From contig DUZX01000001.1 of NCBI GenBank assembly GCA_013349325.1, positions 1 to 64,000 on the forward strand: a stretch of DNA of 64,000 nucleotides, in the 5' to 3' direction. Positions 45,635 to 56,446 of this stretch are shown piece after piece. Position 1 is the stretch's first letter. Each line of letters starts with the position of its first letter. The notes beneath the pieces were generated by a model. The model was not told the DNA's origin and searched no databases. It saw only the letters and a program-made list of their open reading frames with translations. Source of the DNA: Desulfuromonadales bacterium. Its GTDB lineage: Bacteria > Desulfobacterota > Desulfuromonadia > Geobacterales > Pseudopelobacteraceae. A program made the translations under genes and the position numbers.

Positions 45635-48600
45635 ATGATTCTTTCCAACACTTCCATCAAACGCCCGATCTTTGCCACCGTCATGATACTGGCTCTGGTT
45701 GTACTCGGCATTTTTTCCTATCGGCGGCTTTCGGTCGAGATGTTTCCCAATGTCGAATTTCCGATCGTTTCGATTGTGACGACCTTTGTGGGGGCATCAC
45801 CGGAAACGGTCGAACGTGAGGTTTCGCGACGTATCGAGGAGGCGGTCAACCAGATTGCCGGCGTAAAACATGTTATCTCAACTTCGCGCGAGGGTGTTTC
45901 AACCGTGGTGGTGGAATTCCGCCTGGAGGAGAAGGTCAATGATGCGGCCCAGGAGGTACGTGCCAAGGTTTCCTCCATTCGCGGCACACTGCCGGAATCA
46001 ATTGATGAGCCGATCATTCAAAAGCTTGACTTTAATGCAGCACCGATCGCGGCGCTGGCGGTTGAATCGGCAACACTGTCCCCCCGTGAGCTGACAACGC
46101 TGGTCGAGAAGAAGATCAAGAAACGCTTTGAGAGTGTTGCCGGCGTCGGCAAGGTCGATATGGTTGGCGGACAGAAGCGCGAAGTAACCATCGAGCTAGA
46201 CCCGGTCAGACTGGATGCGCTCAAACTGGGGGTCAACGATATCGTGGCCGGTATCCGCTCCGAGAACACCAATACGCCGCTGGGGCGCATCACAAAAGGG
46301 ACTTCTGAATATCCGCTCCGGATTGAGGGCAAACCGGACCAGACCGATCAGTATCGCCGCATGACCATCGTCCAGAGGAACGGACGCCCGATCACGCTGG
46401 GTGAAGTTGCCAGGATCACTGACGGCATAGAAGAGAAACGGAAACTGGCGCTCGTAAACGGCAAGCCGGCTATCGGCCTGGATATCTACAAACAGTCAGG
46501 CGGCAACCAGGTCGAACTGGTTGATACGGTTAAAAAAGTGATGGGCAAGCTGCAAAAGGAGCTGCCACCCGGTGTGACCGTGTCTCTGGTGCGCGACGGC
46601 TCGATCATGACCCGCGAGTCATTGGCCGATGTCAAGGAGACACTGCTGATTGGTGGCATCCTGACGGTGCTGATCGTCTTCTGCTTCATCAACTCCTGGC
46701 GTTCGACGGTGATTACCGGCGTCACCCTGCCGATTTCGGTGATCTCCTCATTCATCATCATGAATGCGCTCGGCATGACCCTCAACGTCATGACGCTGAT
46801 GGCGCTCTCTCTGGCCATCGGCATGCTGATCGACGATGCCATCGTCGTGCGCGAGAATATCGTCCGCCATCTGGAGATGGGCAAAGATCATATGGAGGCG
46901 GCCCGCTTCGGCACCTCGGAAATAGGACTGGCGGTCTTTGCCACCTCCATGTCGATCATTGCCGTCTTTATACCGGTAGCCTTCATGAAAGGCATTGTCG
47001 GGCGCTTCTTTTACCAGTTCGGCATCTCGGTCGCCTTTGCAGTGCTGGTGTCGCTGTTTGTTTCGTTCACGCTCGATCCGATGCTCTCCTCCCGCTGGCA
47101 CGATCCGTCGATTCATCTGCAGGGGCAGCGCAGCGGAATTGCCCGCTGGCTGGAAAAATTCAACCTCTGGTTTGACAAAACCGCCGACAAGTATCGGGGT
47201 GCCATCGCCTGGGCGCTTGATCACCGAAAAAGCGTCATGCTGCTGGCTGCGGCCGCTTTCGTAGGTGGCATGTATATTTTCAGCACACTGGAATCATCCT
47301 TCATGGCCCCCGAAGATAAGGGGGAATTTCAAATCTCCTTTAAAACCGCGCCGGATGCATCGGTTGTTGAAACGGAAAATCGTATGAATGCCGTTTTGGC
47401 GGCGGTAACGTCGGCACCCGAAATAGATCACACCTACGCGACGATCGGCGCCGGGGATAGCGGAACGGTGCGGGACGGGCTGCTCTACGTCAAACTCAAA
47501 GAGCGGAATCTGCGCACAAAGAATCAGTTCCTGCTGCAGCGGGAAGTGCGCGAGCGTTTACAGAAGGTAGCCGGGATCACCTTTTCCATCGAAGAGGTCG
47601 GCCAGATCGGCGGGGCTCAGAAACCGCTCAACATCAATCTGAAAGGGGAGGACCTGACCGTTCTGAAGCAGCTCGGTGCGCGCCTGAAAGAGGAACTCTA
47701 CACGGTACGCGGCATCGTTGACCTCTCCATGACGCTTGAAAACGACATCCCTGAATACCGTCTACGGGTTGATCGGGATAAAGCGCTCTCCGCCGGTGTG
47801 ACGACCTCAGATATTGTCGCCGCGCTCGGACGTCTGGTGGGGGGCGAGGCGATTTCAACTTTTGAAGACGAGGATGGTGATGCCGTCAATCTGCGCGTCC
47901 GTCTGCCGGCCGGTCTACGGCAGTATGCGTCGCAGGTTCCCGATCTGAAGGTCTCCGTCCCTGACGGCAACGGTGGAATCAGACTGATCCCGATCTCGAG
48001 CCTGACCAGTACGATCGTTGCCGCTTCACCGACTGAAATTAACCGGCGTGATCTGGCCCGCCAGGTGACCGTCAGCGCCAACCTTGACCGTCTGCCGATC
48101 GGCACGGCGGCCACACACGTCGAGGCCGCTTCCAAACGCATCAACATGCCGCCCGGCTACTCGATCAACCTCTCGGGCGAAGCCGAAGATATGGCCGAAT
48201 CATTTGGCTATATGGGTGAATCGCTGCTGCTGGCGGTCCTGTTCGTCTACCTGATTCTGGCCGCCCAGTTTGAATCTTTTTTTGAACCGTTCGCCATCAT
48301 GCTCTCCCTGCCGCTCTCGATCGTCGGCATGGCCGGGATGCTCAAACTGACCGGTGATACGGTCAATATCATGTCGCTGATCGGCCTGATCATGCTGATG
48401 GGATTGGTGACCAAGAATGCTATTCTGCTGGTCGATTATGCCAAAGTTCTTCAGCAGCGGGATGGTATGAAACGCCGTGATGCGGTCATCCTGGCCGGTC
48501 GCACCCGTCTGCGACCAATAGTCATGACCACCCTGGCAATGATTTTCGGCATGATGCCGCTCTTTCTGGCGCTGGGCGCCGGGGCGGAGATGCGCGCTCC

Positions 48601-48745
48601 CATGGCCCGTGCCGTGGTTGGCGGTCTTTTGACATCCACCCTGCTGACACTGCTGGTAGTACCGGTCATGTATACCGTGATGGACGATCTGGCCGGCTGG
48701 CTGAAACGGAGATGGCAGGGTAAAGGTACCCAGAGTCATGCCTGA
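45635..48745 (+). CDS. RND multidrug-type efflux transporter (HAE1 family)
   Basis: Inner-membrane proton-driven pump of 1036 residues with 12 expected helices and two large periplasmic loops. The N-terminus [20 protein letters not shown] is typical. The proton-relay aspartates are in [16 protein letters not shown] and the relay lysine in [15 protein letters not shown]. Sequence pattern follows the AcrB/MexB hydrophobe group rather than heavy-metal CusA-type pumps, though substrate is unknown. Located 12 bases after its adaptor and overlapping pabBC by eight bases. Confidence 0.94.
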   Translation: MILSNTSIKRPIFATVMILALVVLGIFSYRRLSVEMFPNVEFPIVSIVTTFVGASPETVEREVSRRIEEAVNQIAGVKHVISTSREGVSTVVVEFRLEEKVNDAAQEVRAKVSSIRGTLPESIDEPIIQKLDFNAAPIAALAVESATLSPRELTTLVEKKIKKRFESVAGVGKVDMVGGQKREVTIELDPVRLDALKLGVNDIVAGIRSENTNTPLGRITKGTSEYPLRIEGKPDQTDQYRRMTIVQRNGRPITLGEVARITDGIEEKRKLALVNGKPAIGLDIYKQSGGNQVELVDTVKKVMGKLQKELPPGVTVSLVRDGSIMTRESLADVKETLLIGGILTVLIVFCFINSWRSTVITGVTLPISVISSFIIMNALGMTLNVMTLMALSLAIGMLIDDAIVVRENIVRHLEMGKDHMEAARFGTSEIGLAVFATSMSIIAVFIPVAFMKGIVGRFFYQFGISVAFAVLVSLFVSFTLDPMLSSRWHDPSIHLQGQRSGIARWLEKFNLWFDKTADKYRGAIAWALDHRKSVMLLAAAAFVGGMYIFSTLESSFMAPEDKGEFQISFKTAPDASVVETENRMNAVLAAVTSAPEIDHTYATIGAGDSGTVRDGLLYVKLKERNLRTKNQFLLQREVRERLQKVAGITFSIEEVGQIGGAQKPLNINLKGEDLTVLKQLGARLKEELYTVRGIVDLSMTLENDIPEYRLRVDRDKALSAGVTTSDIVAALGRLVGGEAISTFEDEDGDAVNLRVRLPAGLRQYASQVPDLKVSVPDGNGGIRLIPISSLTSTIVAASPTEINRRDLARQVTVSANLDRLPIGTAATHVEAASKRINMPPGYSINLSGEAEDMAESFGYMGESLLLAVLFVYLILAAQFESFFEPFAIMLSLPLSIVGMAGMLKLTGDTVNIMSLIGLIMLMGLVTKNAILLVDYAKVLQQRDGMKRRDAVILAGRTRLRPIVMTTLAMIFGMMPLFLALGAGAEMRAPMARAVVGGLLTSTLLTLLVVPVMYTVMDDLAGWLKRRWQGKGTQSHA

Positions 48746-50480
48746 CGCGCCGACCGTTTTTTTTGATTCATTCGGTAGCAGCGATAATTCCTCATCCTGG
48801 CGATTTGGCGGCTATGTCACGACGCTCATGACGATTGTTCCCGAAGAAGTCGGCACCATCCTGCGCCAGGTAGAACGAGCAACAACAGGCGGTCTGTACG
48901 CCGCCGGTTTCGTCGCCTATGAAGCTGCAGCTGCACTCAATCCTGATCTCCCCGCACGACAGCCGGCTGAAGGGCTGCCGCTGGTCTGGTTTGCCCTCTT
49001 TCGGGAACGGCACTCCGTCACTGCCGGTGGCGGGATTCCGCTTTCTTCAACAGAAATTTCACTGACACCGCAGCAGACATTTGAAGAGTATACCGGGAAC
49101 GTAGAACGTATCCGCGACTACATCGCCGCCGGAGACTGTTATCAGGTTAATTACACCTTCCCGCTGCAGGGAACAGTAAAAGGCGATCTACCCGGGTTAT
49201 ACTCCCGGATTTCACACGCACAACAGGCACCCTTCTGCGCCTTGATCGACACGGGGCGTTTCACGATTCTCTCGGCCTCGCCGGAACTGTTCTTCTCATT
49301 GAAGGAAGGCATCATCACCACCCGTCCGATGAAGGGCACCGCCGCTCGTGGCTGCCGGGAGGATGAAGATCTCGATGCCATTCAGCAGTTACGGAACAAC
49401 TCCAAAGAGAAAGCCGAAAACGTGATGATCGTTGACCTTCTGCGCAGCGATCTCGGCAGTCTGGCTGAAACCGGCTCCGTATCGGTTGACGCCCTCTTTG
49501 ACGTGGAAACCTACCCGAGCGTGCACCAGATGACCTCGACCATATCGGCACAACTCCGCGCGGATACCGGGCTGACAGACATTTTTCGAGCACTGTTCCC
49601 ATGCGGATCGGTTACCGGTGCCCCCAAACGCCGCAGCATGCAGATTATTGACGAACGCGAAGCTGCAGCACGGGGTGTCTACTGTGGTGCCATCGGCTCT
49701 GTTGCTCCCAGGGGCGACGCCGTCTTTTCGGTTGCCATCCGCACCTTGATTCATGACGCCGAAACAGACGGACTCACGATGGGTATCGGCAGCGCCATCA
49801 CCTGGGATTCGCAGGCCGCATCCGAATACGCTGAATGCCTGAGCAAAGCTCTCTTTGTCACTCGGGCGAATAGTGACTTTAAGCTGGTGGAATCGCTGCG
49901 TCTGGAGCAGGGCACCTACACCCTGCTGGAGCGACATATGACACGCCTGCTCTCCTCGGCACGCTTTTTCGGCTTTCAGTTTGATGAAGCGGCTCTCCGC
50001 CGGTCACTTGCATCACACGCCGCTCAGACAGACGGGCTCCACAAGGTTCGTCTGCTGCTGACGGCAGATGCGACGGCTGAAATTACATCCGAACTTCTGC
50101 AGGATACCGCACAGCCACTGCGAACTGCCATCAGCGCTATCACCGTCAATTCCAAAGACACCCTGCGCTATCACAAAACCACCCGGCGCGAGCTGTTCGA
50201 TCGTGCCAGAGCCGAGCGCCCCGACTGCGACGAAGTGCTCTTGCTCAATGAAAACGGCCAGTTAACTGAGGGGAGTTATCATAATCTGGTGATACATCTC
50301 AATGGAGCATTACTGACGCCGCCGCTTGCGTGTGGGTTGCTGCCGGGCGTACTGCGGGAAGAACTGCTTGCTCAGGGGATAGTGACGGAACGACTCATCT
50401 CCCCGGAAGATCTGAAACGTGCTGATGAAATCTGGTTGATAAATTCCGTTCGCGGCTGGCGGCGCTGCGACGTTATCTGA
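48738..50480 (+). CDS. pabBC: Aminodeoxychorismate synthase component I fused to 4-amino-4-deoxychorismate lyase
   Basis: Bifunctional protein of 580 residues for p-aminobenzoate, the folate precursor. Residues about 1-345 form the chorismate-binding PabB domain: the active-site lysine in TTRPMKGTAARG, then GSVTGAPKRRSMQIIDE and GVYCGAIGSVAP. Residues about 365-580 form a class IV aminotransferase-fold PabC lyase with RYHKTTRRELFDRA (PLP region), LLNENGQLTEGSYHNL and CGLLPGVLREELL. PabB-PabC fusions are known. What is odd is the location: it overlaps the RND pump gene by eight bases and precedes the channel gene, so it is co-expressed with efflux. Confidence 0.92.
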   Translation: MPDAPTVFFDSFGSSDNSSSWRFGGYVTTLMTIVPEEVGTILRQVERATTGGLYAAGFVAYEAAAALNPDLPARQPAEGLPLVWFALFRERHSVTAGGGIPLSSTEISLTPQQTFEEYTGNVERIRDYIAAGDCYQVNYTFPLQGTVKGDLPGLYSRISHAQQAPFCALIDTGRFTILSASPELFFSLKEGIITTRPMKGTAARGCREDEDLDAIQQLRNNSKEKAENVMIVDLLRSDLGSLAETGSVSVDALFDVETYPSVHQMTSTISAQLRADTGLTDIFRALFPCGSVTGAPKRRSMQIIDEREAAARGVYCGAIGSVAPRGDAVFSVAIRTLIHDAETDGLTMGIGSAITWDSQAASEYAECLSKALFVTRANSDFKLVESLRLEQGTYTLLERHMTRLLSSARFFGFQFDEAALRRSLASHAAQTDGLHKVRLLLTADATAEITSELLQDTAQPLRTAISAITVNSKDTLRYHKTTRRELFDRARAERPDCDEVLLLNENGQLTEGSYHNLVIHLNGALLTPPLACGLLPGVLREELLAQGIVTERLISPEDLKRADEIWLINSVRGWRRCDVI

Positions 50481-50497
50481 AAAGGAGTCATGCGGGT

Positions 50498-51796
50498 ATG
50501 AAATGTATCGTAATACTGCTGGTCGTGCTGATGCCGGCGCTGTGTGCCGCCGAGTCCAGAATCCTGACACTTGAACAGGCGCTGGCGATCGCGCTGGATA
50601 AAAATCGCGACATCGAAAAAGCGCGCGAGTATGGGCAGTACGTTCAGGGGAAATATGTCGAGGAACGGGCTGCGGCACTGCCGCAACTGTCGTTAAACGG
50701 TTCGGCCCAGTTTTCAAAAGATGAAAGCCTCAGCCTGATGGGAATCACTGCGCAGCGTCAGTTTGGCCGGTCGCTTGATCTGACCGTCTCTCAACCGCTG
50801 TATACCTGGGGCAAACTGAACGCCGCCATTCGCGCCGCCGAAGTCGGCCTGAAAACCGCCGATCAACAACTGCGGCTGTATCGCCAAGCCGTTTACCGGG
50901 ATGTGACCACCGCCTATTACGATATCCTGCTGGCCAAAGACCTGCATCGCCTGGCGCAGGAAAACCGCGCCCAGAAGTTGCGCCACCTGGAAGAAGCAAC
51001 CCGCAAGCTTAGCGCCGGAGTAGCCACAGATTATGATGTCCTGGCAGCCGAAGTAAGTGCTGACAATAGCCGTCCCGAGGTCATTCGCACGGAAAACAAC
51101 ATCCGGATGGCACGTGAACGGCTTCGTTTTCTCCTCGTTGCAGGGGCTGTAGACTTAGATGTGGCCGGATCTCTGCAAACACCGACTACGACCACCCCTC
51201 TTCCGGCCTCATTTGACGAAGCCTTTACAACTGCGGGAAAACAGCGCCCGGAGCTGTCCGAGCTGCGCTTGCGCATCGGCATCTATGAAGAGCTGGTGAC
51301 TATCGCCGCAGCGGACGATAAGCCTCGCCTCGAAATGAGGGGCGCTGCCGGCTGGCGCTGGGCGAGCCTGAACGACCCTGGTCCGACGCGTGATGGCGAT
51401 GGCGCCGTCTGGAATGTAGGCGTTTATCTGACATTCCCGTTTTTCGATGGTTTACGGACACGCGGCCGCATCACCCAGGCGGAAAGCGACCTGCGCACAC
51501 AGCGGATCGCGGCAGCCAGGCTCCTGGATTCGATCGCACTGGAAGTTCGCCAGGCAGAATTTTCATTTCGGGAGGCAAGCGAGATATGTGCAGCACTGTC
51601 AGGAACGGTAAAACAGGCGGATCGTCTGGTTCAGATGGCAGAAAAGGGCTATGAGTTCGGCGTCAAGATCAGCCTTGAAGTGGAGGACGCTCAGGTAAAC
51701 CTGCTGCAGGCCAGGAGCAACCTGGCCAAGGCGCAGCGAGACTATCACGTTGCCAGAGTCACGTACCTCTGGTCACTGGGGGGAGCGGGGGAGTAG
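50498..51796 (+). CDS. TolC-like outer-membrane efflux channel
   Basis: Outer-membrane protein of 432 residues with a signal peptide (1-19, cleaving after CAA). Two repeated OEP domains rich in long helices (about 60-220 and 240-425) match TolC-family channels. It completes the tripartite system with the adaptor and pump upstream, 17 bases after pabBC. Its final 38 bases overlap the 3' end of the convergent histidine kinase gene. Confidence 0.9.
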   Translation: MKCIVILLVVLMPALCAAESRILTLEQALAIALDKNRDIEKAREYGQYVQGKYVEERAAALPQLSLNGSAQFSKDESLSLMGITAQRQFGRSLDLTVSQPLYTWGKLNAAIRAAEVGLKTADQQLRLYRQAVYRDVTTAYYDILLAKDLHRLAQENRAQKLRHLEEATRKLSAGVATDYDVLAAEVSADNSRPEVIRTENNIRMARERLRFLLVAGAVDLDVAGSLQTPTTTTPLPASFDEAFTTAGKQRPELSELRLRIGIYEELVTIAAADDKPRLEMRGAAGWRWASLNDPGPTRDGDGAVWNVGVYLTFPFFDGLRTRGRITQAESDLRTQRIAAARLLDSIALEVRQAEFSFREASEICAALSGTVKQADRLVQMAEKGYEFGVKISLEVEDAQVNLLQARSNLAKAQRDYHVARVTYLWSLGGAGE

Positions 51797-53789
51797 CTGC
51801 AGAGTCATTCACGCAACGCACCGGCAGCCATACGATAAACTGCGACCCTTTGCCGACAGTACTCTGGACGCTGATCTCACCTCCGTGTCGTTTGACAATA
51901 TTGAAGGTCAGCGCCAGGCCAAGTCCCAGCCCTTTACCGGTGGCCTTGGTTGTAAAGAACGGATCCCAGATCCGGTCGATGATATCAGGATCAATACCGC
52001 TGCCGGTATCGGAAACCTCTACATACACACGTGCCTCTTCGCGGTTGTACTGCGTCGATATCGAGACCTGCCCCCCCTTCTTGATGGCATGATGGGCGTT
52101 GATCAACAAATTCATGAAAACCTGCCGCAAGCCGGACGGGTCACCAAGCAGACTCGGCAGATTATCCTGTAAATCAACCACCAGATCTATCTGGTCATCG
52201 TAGGTCTGATGCCTGAGAAGTTCAAGAATTTCCATCAGAATGGAATTCAGATCAACATTGCCGATCAGACCGTCCGATTTACGACCGAAATTGAGCAGAC
52301 TGTCTATTATCGATTTGCAGTGATATGATTCGCGCACGATAACTTCCAGATACTTTTGAAAAGCATCCAGACGAGGATCGACACCCAGCGTGGGGTCGTC
52401 GCTGAAGCGACGCAGCAGCGCCTCGGCATACCCCGCCACCGATGTGAGCGGATTATTGATCTCATGCGCGACGCCGGTTGCCAGCACCCCGATACTCGAC
52501 ATTTTTTCCGTCTGTATCATCTGCAGTTCCTGAACCCTCTTCAGAGTCACATCCCTCAGAAAGACCAGAGCACGGGTCTTTTCCCCCAGCGAATCCTTGA
52601 TCGGATTGGCAGTGACGTCAATATATCGGGTTTCATGACCTTCCAGCGCATAGACCAGTGACGTTTCGACACGCTCACCGGCGAGTGCCCGCTCTACCGG
52701 ACAGGTATGCGGAGAATGCAGAATGCCATGATGAAAAATATCCCTGCAGGTGCCGTCCATCAGAACTGTTTCCGGGAAAAACTGCGGGCAGATATGATTA
52801 TGATGTTGGATATGACCGTCATTATCAAAGACGATTACCCCGTCATTAACCGAGTCAAAAATGGCCTGCAACTCATTTTTTTTATTGCGCAACTTGACTT
52901 CGCTCTGTTTACGTTCGGTTATATCCTGGGTCGTACCGTACAGTCGAACCACCTGTCTGGCAAAATTGACTGATGGCTCGACAATCGTATAGACCCACTT
53001 CATCGAGCCATCCTGCAGCAGCAGTCGGTGCTCGATTTCATAATTGATGCCCTGCTCTATTCCGCGCCGCAGATAACGCATAACGGTCTCACGGTCATCC
53101 GGATGAATCAGGGCTGCAAACATTTCCTGGGTCGCCTCATCACGCTTTAACCGCATAATGCGCAGCAACTCATCCGAAACGCCCAGATACCCCGACACAG
53201 GATTAGAACTCCAGGACCCGACATGCGACATGGCCTGTGCCTTGGTGAGGTTGTATTCGCTTTCCCGCAGAGCCTCTTCAGCCCACTTGCGCTCGGTGAT
53301 GTCAAGGAGTGCGGCATGACACTCATCCCCCGACTCGCTCGCCATCATATCGATACGCAGATACAGCGAAGGACCACTACTGTTGGCAAGCTTCAGGCGG
53401 CAGGTTTTTTTGTCACGGCAGGAAAAAACGGTCTTCAGAAAACCGGCAAAAGACGCACGGTCTTCAGCAGAGACAAACGGTTCAAAGCGCATCCCGTAGA
53501 GGGAAGAACGCTCCATGCCAAGCAGCGTGGCACCGGTCAGATTAGCGCTCTTGATGCAGCCGGCAGGATCGAGTGTCACATAGCCAATCGGCGCAACATC
53601 GTACAAAAAAGCGTACTTGTTGCGCGACATCTCCATTTCCAGATTGGATTTCCGCAGCTCTTCGATCTGCTGCTCCAGTTGAAGCACACGGATCTGATAT
53701 TTTTGCAGGAGTTCTGACGCCTTCTCGCTGGAGAAGGACGTATGCTCCGCAGCGTCCGGCAGCCGAAGAATATCCAGGTGGGATTCCAT
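51759..53789 (-). CDS. PAS-domain sensor histidine kinase
   Basis: Kinase of 676 residues without membrane helices, so a cytoplasmic sensor. After an N-terminal coiled coil (about 25-55) come three PAS regions (about 60-175, 180-300, 305-420), the second with PAC-type linkage TQDITERKQSE. The HisKA domain holds the phosphorylated His in ATGVAHEINNPLTSVAGYAEALL, separated here by the usual spacing from the HATPase domain DTGSGIDPDIIDRIWDPFFTT with G-box GLGLGLALTFNIV. No response regulator is adjacent, so it is an orphan in this window. It overlaps by one base the stop codon of the GldA-like gene and converges with the tolC gene. Confidence 0.91.
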   Translation of the reverse strand: MESHLDILRLPDAAEHTSFSSEKASELLQKYQIRVLQLEQQIEELRKSNLEMEMSRNKYAFLYDVAPIGYVTLDPAGCIKSANLTGATLLGMERSSLYGMRFEPFVSAEDRASFAGFLKTVFSCRDKKTCRLKLANSSGPSLYLRIDMMASESGDECHAALLDITERKWAEEALRESEYNLTKAQAMSHVGSWSSNPVSGYLGVSDELLRIMRLKRDEATQEMFAALIHPDDRETVMRYLRRGIEQGINYEIEHRLLLQDGSMKWVYTIVEPSVNFARQVVRLYGTTQDITERKQSEVKLRNKKNELQAIFDSVNDGVIVFDNDGHIQHHNHICPQFFPETVLMDGTCRDIFHHGILHSPHTCPVERALAGERVETSLVYALEGHETRYIDVTANPIKDSLGEKTRALVFLRDVTLKRVQELQMIQTEKMSSIGVLATGVAHEINNPLTSVAGYAEALLRRFSDDPTLGVDPRLDAFQKYLEVIVRESYHCKSIIDSLLNFGRKSDGLIGNVDLNSILMEILELLRHQTYDDQIDLVVDLQDNLPSLLGDPSGLRQVFMNLLINAHHAIKKGGQVSISTQYNREEARVYVEVSDTGSGIDPDIIDRIWDPFFTTKATGKGLGLGLALTFNIVKRHGGEISVQSTVGKGSQFIVWLPVRCVNDSAATPPLPPVTRGT

Positions 53790-54898
53790 CAGTTGACACT
53801 CAACTTGTACCGCATACCGAGTGCGTCAGCCGTTCTGATGGCAGCTGCCACCATATCGGAGGTAACGGTAAACCAGGTCGCATGAATGGTCTCCCCTTCA
53901 GCAACCGCTGCTGCCGCAACCTGACTTATCTCCTCCGGTGTCGGATCGACGATGTCCAGGTCCTCCAGACAGAGTGGCAATCCGACACTGAAACAGAAAT
54001 CCTGAACCTCTGTAATATCTCTGGCAGGTCGTCCTTCCAGTACCAGTTGTGCCAGCACTCCGAAGGCGACTTTTTCACCATGCAGCTTGTGCATGGCAGA
54101 TTTCAAGGTCGTCAAACCGTTATGAATCGAATGTGCGGCCGCGTGCCCGCCGTTTTCAGAGCTTAGACCGCTGAGCAGAGTATTGGCTTCTACAATCGAC
54201 TCGACCGCCGGGGTCACGACCTGTAACTCTACCGCCTGTTTTGCCTGAAGCCCTGCCTCCCGTAGTGTTTCGTAGCAGAGTCTTGCCAGCGCCCTGGTCG
54301 CCAGGGTGGGACTCACCCCGCCGGTCAGCGAATTTGGCTTGCCGCTTCGGAAACAGGTATCTGATTCCCAATAGGTCGCCAGCGCATCTCCCATCCCGGC
54401 TACAATAAATTTGGCGGGTGACCGCGCGACCAGCGACGTATCAACCAGCACACAATCAGGATTTTTCCGCAGGAACAGATAGCGCTCAAAGGTACCGGTT
54501 TCGCTATAAATAACCGACAATGCCGAACAGGGGGCATCGGTTGAAATAACAGTCGGCACGACTATTACCGGAACATTCATCTCATGCGAGACTGCTTTAC
54601 CGGCATCAATCGCAGCACCGCCACCCAGGGCGATAATGACATCCGCCCGGTGTGCGGCTGCAATCCCGGTCAGTCGTCTGATCTCCAGCTGGGACGATAC
54701 GCCCTGAAAACTCTCCTGATGGCAGGCGACATCTTTTTCGGCCAGGCTGTCAAAAATGTCAGTACCACACAGGGACAAAGCGGTCTTGCCACCGATAACC
54801 AGCGCGCTGGTTCCGATACGTGACGTATGCAGACCTATCTCCCTGATAGCACCAGCTCCCTGTACGTAGCGTCCCGGTGCAAGTAGCATGCGGCTCAT
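53789..54898 (-). CDS. gldA: Glycerol-dehydrogenase-like (GldA) oxidoreductase
   Basis: Metal-dependent polyol dehydrogenase of 369 residues. NAD-binding IIALGGGAAIDAGKAVSHEM, substrate segment VPTVISTDAPCSALSVIY, and metal ligands in ENGGHAAAHSIHNGLT and MHKLHGEKVAFGVLAQL fit GldA. The family converts glycerol to dihydroxyacetone using NAD; related enzymes act on other diols. Start at 54898 follows GGAGGG. It lies just downstream of the rubredoxin flavoprotein gene on the same strand (12-base gap). Confidence 0.88.
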   Translation of the reverse strand: MSRMLLAPGRYVQGAGAIREIGLHTSRIGTSALVIGGKTALSLCGTDIFDSLAEKDVACHQESFQGVSSQLEIRRLTGIAAAHRADVIIALGGGAAIDAGKAVSHEMNVPVIVVPTVISTDAPCSALSVIYSETGTFERYLFLRKNPDCVLVDTSLVARSPAKFIVAGMGDALATYWESDTCFRSGKPNSLTGGVSPTLATRALARLCYETLREAGLQAKQAVELQVVTPAVESIVEANTLLSGLSSENGGHAAAHSIHNGLTTLKSAMHKLHGEKVAFGVLAQLVLEGRPARDITEVQDFCFSVGLPLCLEDLDIVDPTPEEISQVAAAAVAEGETIHATWFTVTSDMVAAAIRTADALGMRYKLSVN

Positions 54899-54910
54899 AG
54901 CGGCCCTCCT

Positions 54911-56446
54911 CTAACTGTTTTCAATAAACGTAATAACTTCATGAACGTCAGGACGTGAGTGCAACAGGTCGGTACAGGAACTCTTTTTTTCGATCAGATT
55001 TTTGATAGCGGCAGCTAATTTCATATCTCCGAGTAAAATGGCACCGACCAGCTGACCGTCATGAAACATAAAATGAAAGTACTGCCCATTATTTTGAAGT
55101 TCAAACGACTGATAACTGCCGTCTTTGGTCTGCACCAGACCGATACTATAGAGCTCCAGTCCAAGCACTTTCAGCGTGTTGGAACGTGGAATACCGGCAA
55201 ATTCGGTTTTTTTGCCGATGGCGTTCAATCCGGCAATAACGCCCTGAAATTGAGCCGGTGCCCAAGTGCCGTAGCTTATTCCACGATGTTCGGCCAGATC
55301 ACCGGCGGCGAACAACTCTTCTCTGCTTGTCTGCAGCGTATCCGTCACCAGAACACCCTGGTTAACGTCGATATCCGCCCGGCGCAACAGCCAGCTGTTT
55401 GATCTGACGCCGGCAGTAACGATAACCAGTTCAGCCGGTATGCTTTCGCCCCCTTCCAGAACGATACTCCGGACGCGATCATCTCCATCAATCTGGGCTA
55501 TTTTCACGTTGGTTCGCACGGTGATGCCAAGCCCGACAGCGTAACCGGCCAACAGTTTTCCGGCGGCCTGGTTAAGCTGGAGCGGCATCAGCCAGCCGAA
55601 ACCCTCCAGCAACGTAACCGCTACACCACGACGCACCAGGGCGCCTGCGGTTTCCAGCCCCAGCACCCCTCCCCCGATAATGGCGCAGGGCAAACCGGGA
55701 CGACACTGTGCAATAATGGCATCTGCATCGCGGATAGTCCGCAATGTCGTCACATTTTCACGATGTATTCCCGGAATGGGAGGAACGAAGGGGTGTGCTC
55801 CCATGGCCAGAATCAGACGATCGTAGCTCAGAGTCTGATCATCTGACAACGTCAGGCACTTACTATCAGGATCAAGCTCGCGTAACTCCGTCGCCAAGCA
55901 GAGATTAATATCGTTGTCCTGATACCACTGCTGCGGGTGGATATTCAGATTCCCGACTGTCAGTTCCCCGGCAATATAGCGGGTCAGGTTAAGACGGTAG
56001 TAGGGGAGTTCAGGTTCTTTGCTCAGCACAGTAATAACGGCTGATGGTGAAGCGTTGCGGATTGACTCGGCTGCGGAAACGCCGGCAATACCCGCTCCAA
56101 CAATTACGATAGCGAGAACTTCTTCTGAGGAAGCGGTAACAGCAGGGATGAATCTGCCCGGTTTAAACTGATCTGACGGCAGGCCGCAGACCGGACAGGT
56201 TAGGGGTGGATCTGCCCCGAGGTGGATATAATCGCAGTTTAAACAGGTCCATTGATCAAAATCGATCAGCTCGTCGTGAGGAGCAGTGTGCGGGTGGAGT
56301 TCAAACAGATCCGGAGTCGCACCACAGATCGGACAGCATCCGGGTGTCTCCGTCCCTTGGTGAACATAACCGCACACCGCGCAGACCCAGCGATGTTCAG
56401 CAGGTATTACAACTGCTTCAGCTTTGTACCCGGAATCAATAGCCAC
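54911..56446 (-). CDS. Double-rubredoxin FAD/NAD(P)H oxidoreductase
   Basis: Protein of 511 residues. Two rubredoxin-like iron sites precede the flavoprotein: Cys22/25/38/41 (CAVCGY, CCPICG) and Cys68/71/84/87 (CLNCDY, CPVCG). From about residue 110 comes a two-dinucleotide-fold reductase with GAGIAGVSAAESI for FAD, ILAMGAHPFVPPIPGI, GGGVLGLETAGALVRRG for NAD(P)H and the FAD C-block LFAAGDLAEHRG. It resembles NADH:rubredoxin oxidoreductase with its electron carriers fused on. GTG start overlaps tpx by 11 bases, coupling it to a peroxidase, so it may donate electrons to peroxide or oxygen detoxification. Confidence 0.88.
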   Translation of the reverse strand: MAIDSGYKAEAVVIPAEHRWVCAVCGYVHQGTETPGCCPICGATPDLFELHPHTAPHDELIDFDQWTCLNCDYIHLGADPPLTCPVCGLPSDQFKPGRFIPAVTASSEEVLAIVIVGAGIAGVSAAESIRNASPSAVITVLSKEPELPYYRLNLTRYIAGELTVGNLNIHPQQWYQDNDINLCLATELRELDPDSKCLTLSDDQTLSYDRLILAMGAHPFVPPIPGIHRENVTTLRTIRDADAIIAQCRPGLPCAIIGGGVLGLETAGALVRRGVAVTLLEGFGWLMPLQLNQAAGKLLAGYAVGLGITVRTNVKIAQIDGDDRVRSIVLEGGESIPAELVIVTAGVRSNSWLLRRADIDVNQGVLVTDTLQTSREELFAAGDLAEHRGISYGTWAPAQFQGVIAGLNAIGKKTEFAGIPRSNTLKVLGLELYSIGLVQTKDGSYQSFELQNNGQYFHFMFHDGQLVGAILLGDMKLAAAIKNLIEKKSSCTDLLHSRPDVHEVITFIENS

